Assembly: GCA_037953745.1 (NCBI GenBank)
Contig: JBAKBP010007468.1
Location: 17,501 to 81,500 of the forward strand
Direction: 5' to 3'
Origin: Lithodes maja
Taxonomy: Eukaryota; Arthropoda; Malacostraca; Decapoda; Lithodidae
Length of the DNA stretch: 64,000 nt
The position numbers and the translations under genes are program-made. Within the stretch, counting starts at the first letter, position 1. Each line of letters opens with the position of its first letter. Positions 52,857 to 63,957 of the stretch are shown here, piece after piece. Below the pieces are notes generated by a model that worked only from the letters and a program-made list of their open reading frames with translations, did no database searches and was not told where the DNA came from.

Positions 52857-54130
52857 ATGGGGTGTGGCAGGACAGACAACACAGGAGGGGTGAGGCAGGA
52901 GAGACAACACAGGAGGGGTGAGGCAGGACAGAGAACACAGGAGGGGTGAGGCGGGACAGAGTACACAGGAGGGGTGAGGCAGGACAGACAACACAGGATG
53001 GGGGAGGCAGGACAGAGAACACAGGAGGGGTGAGGCGCGACAGAGAACACAGGAGGGGTGAGGCAGGACAGACAACACAGGAGGGGTGAAGCAGGACAGT
53101 GAACACAGGAGGGGTGAGGCAGGACAGTGAACACAGGAGGGGTGAGTCGGGACAGAGAACACAGGAGGGGTGAGGCAGGACAGACAACACAGGAGGGGTG
53201 AGGCAGGACAGACAACACAGGAGGGGTGAGGCAGGACAGACAACACAGGAGGGGTGAGGCAGGACAGAGAACACAGGAGGGGTGAGGCGGGACAGAACAC
53301 AGGAGGGGTGAGGCAGGACAGACAACACAGGAGGGGTGAGCAGGACAGAGAACACAGGAGGGGTGAGACAGGACAGACAACACAGGAGGGGTGAGACAGG
53401 ATAGAGAACACAGGAGGGGTGAGGCGGGACAGAGAACACAGGAGGGGTGAGGCGGGACCGACAACACAGGAGGGGTGAGGCAGGACAGACAACACAGGAG
53501 GGTTGAGGCAGGACAGAAAACACAGGAGGGGTGAGACAGGACAGACAACACAAGAAGGGTGAGGCAGGACAGACAACACAGGAGGGGTGAGGAAGGACAG
53601 ACAACACAGGATGGGTGAGACAGGACAGACAACACAGGAGGGGTGAGGCAGAACAGACAACACAGGAGGGGTGAGGCAGGACAGCCAACACAGGAGGGGT
53701 GAGGCAGGACAGACAACACAGGAGGGTTGAAGCAGGACAGACAACACAGGAGCGATGAGGCAGGACAGACAACACAGGAAGGGTGAGGCAGGACAGACAA
53801 CACAGGAGGGGTGAGGCAGGACAGCCAACACAGGAGGGGTGAGGCAGAACAGACAACACAGGAGGGGTGAGGAAGGACAGACAACCCAGGAGGGGTGAGA
53901 GAGGACAGACAACACATGAGGGGTGAGGCAGGACAGACAACACAGGAGGGGTGAGGCAGGACAGCCAACACAGGAGGGTTGAGGCATAACAGACAACACA
54001 GGAGGGATGATGCAGGACAGACAACACAGGAGGGGTGAGGCAGGACAGCCAACACAGGAGGGGTGAGGTATAACATATAACACAGGAGGGATAAGGCAGA
54101 ACAGACAACACAGGAGGGGTGAGGAGGTGA
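52857..54130. repeat. 28-bp minisatellite, about 45 copies
   Basis: Unit GGAGGGGTGAGGCAGGACAG plus ACAACACA, with point variants and rare 1-2 base indels. Since 28 is not a multiple of three, all three minus-strand frames cycle through the same 28-residue peptide and stay open for 420-470 codons. That is a property of the repeat and not evidence of a gene. Confidence 0.95.
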
Positions 54131-54261
54131 GCTAACGCAGTAGAAATAAGGCGCGGGGAACACAGAGATCCTTCACACCATCTGTGTTTACAGTAACAAC
54201 ACACGAACCCCTCCTGCACCCTCCTCTCTAGCATCCCTTGACAATTTATTTTGTTGTGTTC

Positions 54262-54290
54262 TCTCTATATCTATATCTCTCTCTCTCTCG
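54262..54290. repeat. (CT)n microsatellite
   Basis: TATCTATATCTCTCTCTC run. Confidence 0.85.
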
Positions 54291-54851
54291 TGCTATGAGG
54301 GAAGCATATAAATAAACAGTTTCACTGTATCCAGAACATCTTTACCCCCTGCACATCAACCCAGTGTAAAGTAGGACAGAGCTGTGTTATTGTCTTAACT
54401 AAGCTTTATTAGCTTTAAATTTGCTAATATGGTATATTTTTTCAGGAGCACTCCCCCGTTTGACACTCTCGACATTTGGACCATTTGTTCTCTTTAACCT
54501 TTTCCTTAATCCTTACCCGTTCATGTTTCCCCTTATGAGAAACAGGCTTGTTCAATGGGAATTGTAGTCTTAGGAGAAAGAGGAGGACTAATGGAAAAAT
54601 AACATCTACACCCGGGGATTATCAGACAACGAAATTAACAACAATTACAATATGTGAAAGGGGAATGCTACCAAGGTGATATGTAAAATAGGTTAATGAG
54701 CTTTGATTTCGAGATATTCAAGAATCCTTAGCTTATTTTTAGGACAACTGTCAATTTTGTAAGCCCTATTAGATTTTCGATTTTAAGACTTTCAACCCAA
54801 TAGCTTAGTGATTTTAAGACCATTCACACCACTTTTAGTAATCCTATGAAA
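54291..54851. other. Unassigned sequence
   Basis: No supported feature. Confidence 0.4.
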
Positions 54852-55645
54852 GTGAGGAAGACAAAAGGAAGAATTGCCTGTAGTGAGGCCTCTCCCAGAG
54901 TTGAAAGAGTGACAGATCCAAAATCAAGGTACGTTTAAGCCAAACTACCTGGACACACGGAGTTTGAAGCAATTTAAGTCATAGGAAGAGGGAAAGACTG
55001 ATTCGGGGAGAGAGTTCCAGAGCTCAGTTGTTGAATAGAAGAAAGACTGAGAAAAACGTTTCACTCATGGGTTGGAGAGTTGAACAGAGTACGGGTGGGA
55101 TTGTTTTGCAAGACGTGTGCTACATGCTCTACGAAGAGAGGGTGGTATACACTGAGAGAGCTCTGAGGAACACTGATGATTGTAGTAGCAGTAGAATATT
55201 GAGAGAGCTGTAACATCGCGGCAAAGAGAGATATCTCTGATAATTGGTGAATGGACGTGAGTTAATGAGACAGAAGGCTTTCTTTTCTACTTTGTCTAGA
55301 GGTGCTATGAGAGAGGATCCTTCCCACACGTGTAAACAATACTCAATACATGGATGCACTGTGCCTCTGTACAGAGCAAGAAGCTGTGCAGGGATAACAA
55401 AAACAATTGAGGCAGTTGAGCTCACTCAGCTTCTGGGAAGCTGTTTTAGCAAGAGTGGTAATATGATCTTTCCATGAGAGATCAGAAGAAAAAGAGACCC
55501 CAAGAATATTAAGAGAAGATGAAGGGTTAATATGTATGTTGTTGAAGAGTAGGTTATAGTTTTCTGGAAGGGGGTGACGAGTAGACAGATGGAGTAATTG
55601 AGTTTTGGAAGCATTGAAAGTAACAAAGTTTTCTCTGCTCTAATT
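54852..55645 (-). mobile_element. LINE R3 fragment, longest copy
   Basis: Minus-strand copy reaching further 5' than the others. Frame-broken coding text includes LYRGTVHPCIEYCLHVWEGS, DKVEKKAFCLIN, then VQLSNP, TELWNSLPESVFPSSYDLN and FKLRVSR. This is the C-terminal domain after the RT of a LINE ORF2. The UTR end is at the left (CAGGCAATTCTTCC-like). 5'-truncated near 55645. Family relatives are at 17842, 25220, 40440 and 42441. Confidence 0.7.
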
Positions 55646-55963
55646 GGAGATAATATATAATATAATATACTGATATATTCATTAAGTGTAAAGTTAAGAA
55701 AGAGGGAGAGAGATATATGGATAATAGGCCTGCTTACTAGCCCTGGCTTCTCGCTGTAAACAGGAATGTTTTGATCGAAAATATCAAGGTCGGATTAGGA
55801 GAATTTAATTGGGGTAGATTGTTGTATAGAAAATTCAACCAAAGTGTTCCATTAGGACTTGTTTAAATTCGCCCCAGGCTATGAATATGGTTGTATAGTT
55901 TTGTATATTTTTAGTTTTCTGTCTTAACCACGGAACTGTAGGCTATTCAGTAGTCTGTAACTT
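55646..55963. other. Unassigned sequence
   Basis: No supported feature. Confidence 0.4.
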
Positions 55964-55967
55964 TTAA

Positions 55968-56234
55968 CCCCTTAAGGACAGGGAGCTTTGTTGACATGAC
56001 ATAGCTGCCAGGCGGGCATATTTACCAAAAACGAGCTTCATTCCATGCTCTTTTTCATGCATAAACAAGAGCCAGAGCATAATACAATTATGTATCCGTA
56101 AAGGGCGATAATAGAGCTTTTCAATGACACCTGAATCATCCTTGTACGACCACGGGTTATCCTGTAGCGATCGCGCAAGCGGAGGTGAAAATACCCTAAT
56201 AAAGGTAATTTCCTCAGTCGCAAACAACTGATTG
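55968..56234. mobile_element. TTAA-type element, family M2, 3'-truncated
   Basis: TTAA at 55964-55967, then CCCCTTAAGGACAGGGAGC and GGCGGGCATATTTACCAAAA. It is very similar to 58288-58762 up to about 56217 (CGAGCTTCATTCCATGCTC, AGAGCCAGAGC, TGACACCTGAATCATCCTTG). The right half is missing. A TTAA at 56235-56238 may be chance. Confidence 0.65.
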
Positions 56235-56238
56235 TTAA

Positions 56239-58283
56239 CTGTTATGCCGGGTTGTAATCCAACAGGCTTCAGTAATATCTATTATTTATTTATCTATTAT
56301 TATGAATCCGGGTTTCGGATATTTAGATTTGGAATATTGCTCAACAGGGACACATCGAACGCAGTAGATATGATAATTATATACTCAATCAGGCAACAAG
56401 AAACACAAACACACAAAGTAAATTACGCTCATATTTATTTATAGACATATAGTAAGATTGTACAGATACAATACTCGACTATTATATCAAAATAGAGAGT
56501 AAGTAATGAATAGTGGGTGGTGAGAGTTAATCAAGGTGGCTATCAAATGAGTTTCTAGTCACTTACACAGAAGTACAGGAATGAAAATACGCATAGCATA
56601 ACAGATACATATATACACAGGATAAGAATCAACGATAATAATACCTATGAGAGTCAAGCGTCTAACGTGAAGTATTTTGACAATGATGCGAGAGACTGTG
56701 AAACATATCGTTTACTGCGTGGGGTGAATGCGTGGCAACAAGTAGGAAGCCAGGCCGCACTCAGGTGAGAGATCAAAGAGGCCGGCGGCCACCCTGAGGG
56801 GTAAAGCTTAGGTGTACTGAGGTCACCGGAAATAACAATTTGTTTTAATGCGATATTAAATCAGGGACTAAGGTTAGGCAGTTTATGTTGTTCTAGGGAG
56901 GAAGAAAAGTTTGATCTGAATTCAACTAAGAGTTTATTGCGAATAATCTCTCACACAAGACACAACAAAATTATATTCGATCATATATGAGGTCAAATCA
57001 CACAGGCTGTGGAACTCAGATTAACAATAGATATCGTGACTGAATCGGAATTGATAAAATATAATTTAATATAGATTGAGATAAATAAACCAACTAATTA
57101 AGGAACGCAGATGAACGAGCGTGAGAAAATATCTTTAACAAGTAACTATCTCGACTGGGCGTAAACGATGAAGTTGCACTTATGAAATATCAAACCTGGC
57201 ATGAAAAGAATGTTGAATAAATTAAAAATGTCATAAAAGAATGCAGAACTACTAAAAGGCAAAGTAGTAGGGAGAATCGATACAGGAATATAAACTCTGA
57301 ATTCCTAGATTAGTGTGAAAAGAATTACATGACCTGAGAAAAGTATAGTATTAGATTATTCACAAGAACTAATAGAGATCTTGATAAAGAATTAATTCTA
57401 ACTCAATGGAAAGGGGTCTTGACTTTCAAATAATTTAAAAGTAATTTTAAATCTCTCTGGTAGGTGATTAAGTGGATAACAGAATCCTGAAATTGGGCGT
57501 AGGTTATAGGTAGATGTAAGGTTTATGAAGGGAATTAGTTCACGTTATACACTTTGACTTCAACTTAGATACACAAAGAATAAGAAACACATATGAGGAA
57601 AATCTGAGAGTAAGCCGACTAATAACACGTAGGAAATATGAATATAAAGCGTGTGGGTATGTTAAGTTTCTGAAGGATTAACACCAAGTAGATTGACAAT
57701 ATCTCGTACTTCAATAATCACTGTACGGATCAAAATTTATTATTTTACACGGTAACAAAGATTCGCGATAGATCTTGGGCACGGATCTAGAGTTAATTAT
57801 AGATGGAATACTCGCATATTTTACCTTACCTTCACAACGAATAGCCACAACTTAATACACTCAGAGACACTTAGGGTAAAGGGTAGAGGGAGCCTTGAGC
57901 AAGAATCTGGTCTACGGGGACTCGCGTTTCCGCAGGGCTGGACGTCAAGGGGAACTGCCTCTCGTGGTACGGCAGGGCTAGACGTCAAAGGGAACTGCCT
58001 CTTTTCCAGGTACAGGGGAAGGTGGTTCCGGGATGGACGTCGAATGAAGCAAGTGTACTAGAATGTTTTTTCCCGCTACCGGCTTTACCAGGAGAGATAC
58101 AATTGTAGTTGCTTAACTTCCTTCAGTTATAGTTAGGCTATATTTGGTTTATTTTGAGGGTTCAATTTGGTGTATTTCAATTTCATAGGGACATGTGGAT
58201 ATCGTTGTTTTGGCTATACTGAAGGTAATTCTTAATCTAAAAATACGTACATAGTAGTTACTTATTTATGCATATGGAGATTC
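56239..58283. other. Unassigned sequence, possible unrecognised element
   Basis: No ORF of note. A 40-bp tandem duplication occurs near 57932-58010 (CAGGGCTGGACGTCAAGGGG). It lies between two members of one TTAA family. I found no LTR pair or TIR. Confidence 0.4.
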
Positions 58284-58287
58284 TTAA

Positions 58288-58762
58288 CCCCTTACGGATG
58301 TTTGTAAATTCCACTACCTGCCTGGCGGGCATATTTATCCTAAACGAGCTTCATTCCATGCTCCTTTTCATGCATAAACAAGAGCCAGAGCGTAATACAA
58401 TTATTATGTATCCGTGAAAGGGCGATAATAGAGCTTTCCAATGACACCTGAATCATCCTTGTACGACCACAGGTTTTCTTGCAACAATTGTGTAACACGA
58501 GGGCAAATACCCTAAAACACAGTAAATTCCTGAGTTTTTCCCTTGTCTCACAAGGCCAGGGGTGTGGGATGTTGTGGTGGGGAGCTCAGTCACCTCGCTC
58601 GGTCCATGCCGAGCGGTCAGAGCCTGCCTATTGTCCTCCCAACGCAAGGACTCTCTCTCAGAGCCGATAATGTGCTCAGCATCCCTTGCGACATATGTTG
58701 GGCCCCGCAGGGTTGGCCATGATTCTCTCACTCAACATATGTCAGGCCCCGTGGCTTGAGTG
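58288..58762. mobile_element. 475-bp TTAA-flanked element, family M2, full length
   Basis: TTAA at 58284-58287 and 58763-58766. It shares the left half with 55968 and the internal blocks with the 480-bp element at 15228 (GAAAGGGCGATAATAGAGCT, TTTTCTTGCAACAATTGTGT, then CTCTCTCTCAGAGCC and TGCGACATATGTTGGG). The terminal repeats are poorly conserved. Non-coding. Confidence 0.7.
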
Positions 58763-58766
58763 TTAA

Positions 58767-59280
58767 TCTCTTGATATTGGCCCCCTATTTTTAGAGGGCA
58801 TTATGGTGACGTAAGATGATTTCCGGTCTATCGTGGTGTCTGGCTTTTCTTACTCTGCAGGTCATAGGTTTCTTCCTGGTCACTTCTTTTGCATTAGTTC
58901 CAGTCTTCCCAGGGGGTACTGAGATTCCCACTTGTACCGATATTGGGAAGGTTCTTGGTGCTCAACTTAGATAAATATTTGTTCACTGTACTGCAAGCCA
59001 GGCTGGTGAGGTTCCGGCCTCTGCCATTGGAGGAGCTGGGGCCCCTGTGAGTGGCCAGGGCTCGAACTCCTTTCTCGGGCAGACTGATTTATTTCTCCGG
59101 AATTTAGAGCATGGGCAGATCCGGGAAAAGGGGTAGACTGGCTTATCCCGGCAGGAGTTAAAGCCTGGGAAGCTAGTCTTCTCCAATTCCTCCTGTTGTC
59201 CTGGATGGCTGCTATTCGGAAGTTGGTCGGGGGGGGGGCTGCTCAACCCCATTATTTCATTAACTATGGTCACTTTCATC
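58767..59280 (+). pseudogene. Possible decayed coding sequence, unidentified
   Basis: One plus-strand frame from about 58860 to 59280 reads coherent, coding-like text (VIGFFLVTSFALVPVFPGG, VPASAIGGAGAPVSGQGSN, FLGQTDLFLRNLEHGQIR) with only two stops, a TAA near 58972 and a TAG near 59134. No domain is recognised. It could be part of an element gag or chance openness of a GC-richer stretch. Confidence 0.25.
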
Positions 59281-59693
59281 ATAGCAAATATACAATATAA
59301 TAATGTATAGACTTATTTAGGTATGTTTTATGTAAGTGAAAGAAGAAAGGAGGAACACATGTACAATACATGGAATTCACACACCCTGTACGGAGTTGTG
59401 TCTCATTAATGTGTAATCCTCATGATTTAGTATAGTGCGAACTGTGATGTCACGCTACACGACTAAAATTCATAGATTAAACCAATATGTCTGCAGACTA
59501 CCTGAATGTGTTTGGAGGAACAATAATTATATATTAATTTACGTTTACATTATTCTGTACACCCCCTCCCTCCTTCCCTCTCCTCGGAAAACTTCCAAAG
59601 TTTATGAAGCAGGTAATGACGCATTTGAACTGCTGCCCCGTTGCCACATTTATTAAATTGTTCCGGAGGTGAAAGACATTTCTGTGGGCAATA
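59281..59693. other. Unassigned sequence
   Basis: No supported feature. Confidence 0.4.
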
Positions 59694-61163
59694 GTACAGT
59701 TAGAAACCGCAATTTCTGAGACACTTTGATAGGGCCCTGACATGTGGAGCGCATCGTTTCTGGACGACGGCCCACTTTAACTATCACAAGGCCGCATACC
59801 TATGAACACACTTTTCGAACCAACAGATGCTTCACTTAATCTGTTATGTAAAATTATAACGCTGCTGCTATGCCATGATACCTATTCAAATATTTATGGA
59901 TATACAAATTACAAAAAAAAACTATATTACATTACCTTACGTATCTTCAGTAAATACGGACACAAATATTACCATAGGTTTTAGGAAATTAAAAATTAAA
60001 ATAAATACTTCCATATTGCTGCCCGACGAGAATGGCTGTGTTCCAACCTTAAACGTTTCATTGGCTGTTAAGAAATTTGGTAGTTTAGGTTCGCTTTCTC
60101 GTCCCCCACCCCCCACAGAGTTGTCTTCCTTTCCATGTTCCAAGGGACTGGAGTTCTCTCAGAGAGGCTCCAGTCCTGACGTTATTCTTGACTTACAGTG
60201 TGCTGGCTTAATAATCCAATAGGGTTGATAGACTCTGAAGTCCTATTTTAACTAAATCCATGTTCCCAGTTACCACGTTATGCTTACTTGTATTCATTTC
60301 GAAGAGGAGGATGTTCAGTATTACAGTGTAAATGTTTACTTTGCATTGGTGTGTAATAAACAGTTGTTGTGTAAAGTAACGATGGCAATTATGACGTGAA
60401 TTGCTAGTTACGATTAGTCGAGTGGGTGTATGTTTTTGTGTAAGTGAACCGATGTGTGTTGCACTAGACATAATGCTCTACAGTTCTATAGTGACAAACG
60501 CTGTAAACAGAAGTGTCTGCTTCATGACATGCAACACAACGAACTATGCAATGTAATATTACATGTTATCATCTCGTTATGAAATGGTAATGAGTTATCA
60601 GCAGTGATTATGTAATACCACACAAAGTTAAGCTTGGGACGCTGATAGTTTTATATATTCGGTGTTAATTTAGTAAAAAATGTATACAGCTTAACACTGT
60701 AAACGAGTCTAAAGGGTAACGGCAATATAAGCATCGCATCGTGATATTACGTTTAGCAATGGCTATAGATACCTGTTCGATGTTAGTATTATAGTATCTG
60801 ATATATTACAATGTTTACACAGGTGCAACAAGGTTAATAGCATGACATAAAATTGATGAATTAAAATTTAATGATTTTTTGTGTTTAATAGTAACTACTA
60901 TGTATGACGTCTGATGAATCACACGCACACAACGAAAGCCTGTCCATTCACTGGGGTTTGGTAATTTTTCTTTACATTTTTATTTATTTAATAGCTATTC
61001 GTGTTTAATGTAGATACAGGAGGGAGTAACAACCAATGGTATTTTTTTGTTATGTGCAAATGAGGCCTTGTGATAGGTAAAGTGTGCTGTCGTCCAGAAA
61101 CAATACGCACCCAATGTCCGGGCCCTATCCAGATGTCTCAGAAACTGCGGTTTCTGACTGTAC
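59694..61163. mobile_element. Element of about 1.5 kb bounded by 100-bp inverted repeats
   Basis: 59694-59797 and 61062-61163 are imperfect reverse complements: GTTTCTGGACGACGGCCCAC on the left, GTTTCTGGACGACAGCACAC read from the right, with AGAAACCGC, TTTCTGAGACA and ATCACAAGGCC shared. The interior is AT-rich and non-coding. Target duplications could not be read, so the class is unassigned. Confidence 0.6.
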
Positions 61164-62500
61164 ATGCTGGCAGTTTATGTTCCAACCTCTGGGTGTGGAT
61201 GAGACTTCCTGAAAATAATTTCCCCTGGTACATTTATGGCAGCAGTAACACCAGCGTCCGAGGCTTCATGGACCGGCCAGGTTTTATTGGTTCTATTTGT
61301 ATTTATATTCGACTGTATTCAATTTTAGCTAAATCTGATATATGCGTAAAGACCTTCTCTGAAGCTTGATATGTGTGTAGTGTTATGCCTTGCATTTATC
61401 AGTCTCTTAAGTGTTATTACCGGGTAATATACCCAGTTCATTTCATGATACCACAATAGAAGATCCTTCAAGTTGATAATACCCAGCCAATAATATCCCA
61501 GCCATCTACATAGCACAATTTACCTTCAATAATTATAAGTATTGTTTGACTTCATCAATCATGATCATCCATAACTTCTCCAAGAGCTTCTTCACTGTGT
61601 GTGGGTGAGGGAGGGGCTGGGGGGTGGGGAGGGGAGATTTTCATCATAACGAATACAGTAACGAACTATCAAATTATATATGTGCTGAAGCTTATCAGCT
61701 CAAAATAACGTCTTCTCAGCACTTATACAATGTGTTGCCAGGTATAATTAGTAATGTGTTTGTCTCTTTCTCTTACACCTCCATTTTGCCTAGCTCCTTG
61801 ACGTGGTGTGGGGGCTTACGAGTTGGCAGTTGGGGCGGTAGGGGTTATTCGTCCACTCCACCTGCCAACTCCAACTAATTTTGCTAGGCTCTTTCCTTCT
61901 CGTACTGTATGTTTTCCATTTCTCAGTTCTTCTGCTATCCTCTGGGGAAGCCAACTAGGGGGTTAATTTCCTCCCCTGTAACTTTAGGAGAATCAATCCT
62001 CTTGTCTCTTCTGGTTGCTTGCCCTGTTCCCTTCCTCCCTTTCCCGTTTACTGCTTCAGGAGGTTCTAGTTTTCCTCGGAGTTTCGCTGCGGCATTTATG
62101 AGCTCTGCTAAGTTGGCGGACTTCCACTTGGTGACAGGTGCCGCCGGGGAGGGCATGAAAAGCTTGTTGTTTAGGGCTGGGCGTGGTGGGGTTGCCTCAG
62201 GGTTGCTGACTCCTTTCTTTCTTCAGTGTATGTGACTGATAACGACGCCGACTCCATCCTTTATGGGACAAAACAGATTGAGGACATATATGCGTTTATT
62301 CACGTATGTCGGTTCGACAATGTTCCCAGCTCGAAGTCGGGGCCTTTCTCATGCAAATGGCCATATTCTGGTTTTCCTGGCCCTGCGGAGGTCTCAACCT
62401 TTTATTGCTAGGCGGCACCTAGCAACTGCAGTATCTTCTTCACATGCCATTCTTGTTTTATGTCTTATGGTTATCTATTTCTGTAATTTCGAATGCGCTC
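61164..62500. other. Unassigned; 3' part may be the 5' UTR of the LINE that follows
   Basis: It includes a short hairpin (GAGTTGGCAG and CTGCCAACTC, about 61821-61875). The region 61780-62500 is GC-richer than its surroundings and leads without a break into the ORF1 remnant. Several overlapping short frames have no known domain. Confidence 0.4.
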
Positions 62501-63957
62501 ATGGCTGACGATACTGACCAAACTGACACGGCAATTGTTTTGGACTTACCGGTAACCGACTCTGGAGATCCCCCGGCTTCTTCTAATGACCTTCCCTCTC
62601 AAAGTTCTACAATAGTTACAATGGCACCTTATGCAGTGCCTATTCAGCAAAATTCGGTACCCGACTCTGGCAATCCCCCGGCTTCTTCTAATGACCTTCC
62701 CTCTCAAAGTTCTACAGTAGTTACACTGGCACCTTATGAAGTGCCTATTGAGCAAAATTATTCTAAAAGAGGCAAAGGGAACACTATCTTCCTGCAAAAT
62801 GTTCCCCCCGATTTATCCTGCGACTCCCTGCATAAAATGTTTAATTCCTTTGGTGTAGTAACCCGTATCAGAAATCACTTTGTAGACGAATGTGGGTCTG
62901 TCAACAGATGCTAAATCTCCTGTTTGGAGGATTCATCTGCTGCTGCTGCCTACAATGCTGCCCCTAATCTACTACCCGCTGGCTGCTGCGGTTCCAAATC
63001 ATTGCAACGTTCTGTTAACATTGACGATAGTGACTCCGATTATGTGCCAAATGAATTTGACGGATTTGATAACATTCCAGACCTACAGTGCCCTACTCCT
63101 GTACCTAAATGGTTTGTAGCATATTACAACGATGGAAAAAATAATTATATTAGGGCACATCAGTATTTGCAGTGGCAAGTCGGTGTCATCCCAAAGGAAC
63201 ATCTCAAAAAGTATTTATCTACGCTAACAACACAGTTCATGCTAGGATGCTATCTCATCTGCCTTGTTCTTCTAATGATATGTTTAAGTCAATCAAGGCC
63301 CACAAGTCCTTTAACTTTACAAAAAGGATTGTGTTTAGTGCATGCCTTCACTGAAGAAACCATCTTGTCTATGAGTCCCGAGTCTGTGTCCTCTTCCCGG
63401 AAGCTAAAGGGCAAGACTGTGTTACTTGTATTTTTGGGGTCTTCCTTACCCAATTATGTTGATATTGGGCCACTCACCCTGCGAGTTAAGAAATTTAATG
63501 ATCGACCTATGCAGTGCTACAAATATTTTGAGTATGGGCACCTTAAGAAATACTGCACAAACGAAATCCGTTGCAGCTGTTATTCAGCATTAAGCAATCA
63601 TGAGGCTTCTAAAATTGAATCAAATGCGCACTGCTACCACTTCAGGGTGGCCACTCTCCCTCTTCCTGGCATTGTGATGTATATAAACTAGAGGTAGACA
63701 TAGTCATTCTGGCAAATACACAGCATATTAGTTTTGGTGCTGCTAGACGGGAGTTGCTGTTCCGGAGTAAGCCTGGTACGCGTTCATACGCTTCAACAGT
63801 TGCATCATCGGCACCAGTTACCCTTTCTAAAGTGACAGGCCAAGACAAAGTCACTAGTGTCCCTATCATCTCTCAGCAGCAGCGACAGGTGCAGAGTTCG
63901 GGGAGTGAGGCTATTCCTCCACAAGCCTCTGTTCGTTGCAAACAACATTCCCATTGA
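62501..63957 (+). pseudogene. LINE ORF1 (nucleic-acid-binding, RRM-like plus zinc knuckles), decayed
   Basis: Start ATG 62501 (MADDTDQTD). A 105-bp in-frame tandem duplication (62551-62760) gives two copies of DSGxPPASSNDLPSQSST. An RRM-like motif follows (GNTIFLQNVPPDLSCDSLHK, near 62778). Frame changes occur near 62912, 63215, 63353 and 63635. The knuckle region reads QCYKYFEYGHLKKYC, where a Tyr (63520s) sits at the usual second Cys, then degenerate CSCYSALSNHEASKIES and, after a frame change, HCDVYKLEVD. This layout fits ORF1 of jockey/I-type LINEs. ORF2 would lie beyond the window. Non-functional as it stands. Confidence 0.65.
62551..62760 (+). repeat. 105-bp in-frame tandem duplication in LINE ORF1
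   Basis: Two copies beginning GGTAACCGACTCTGG (62551) and GGTACCCGACTCTGG (62656), differing by a few substitutions. 35 codons each. Confidence 0.9.

Noticed and set aside
52812..54234. Three minus-strand ORFs of 423-471 codons
   Set aside because: They are all products of the 28-bp minisatellite; identical peptide in three frames shows repeat structure and not coding.
55964..58766. Single large element bounded by the two M2 copies
   Set aside because: Both M2 copies are in the same orientation and the left one is truncated; a pair of independent insertions is simpler, though the 2-kb segment between them is unexplained.
61909..62235. 108-codon plus-strand ORF and 73-codon minus-strand ORF
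   Set aside because: They overlap each other, have no recognised domain, and precede a LINE ORF1; probably UTR.
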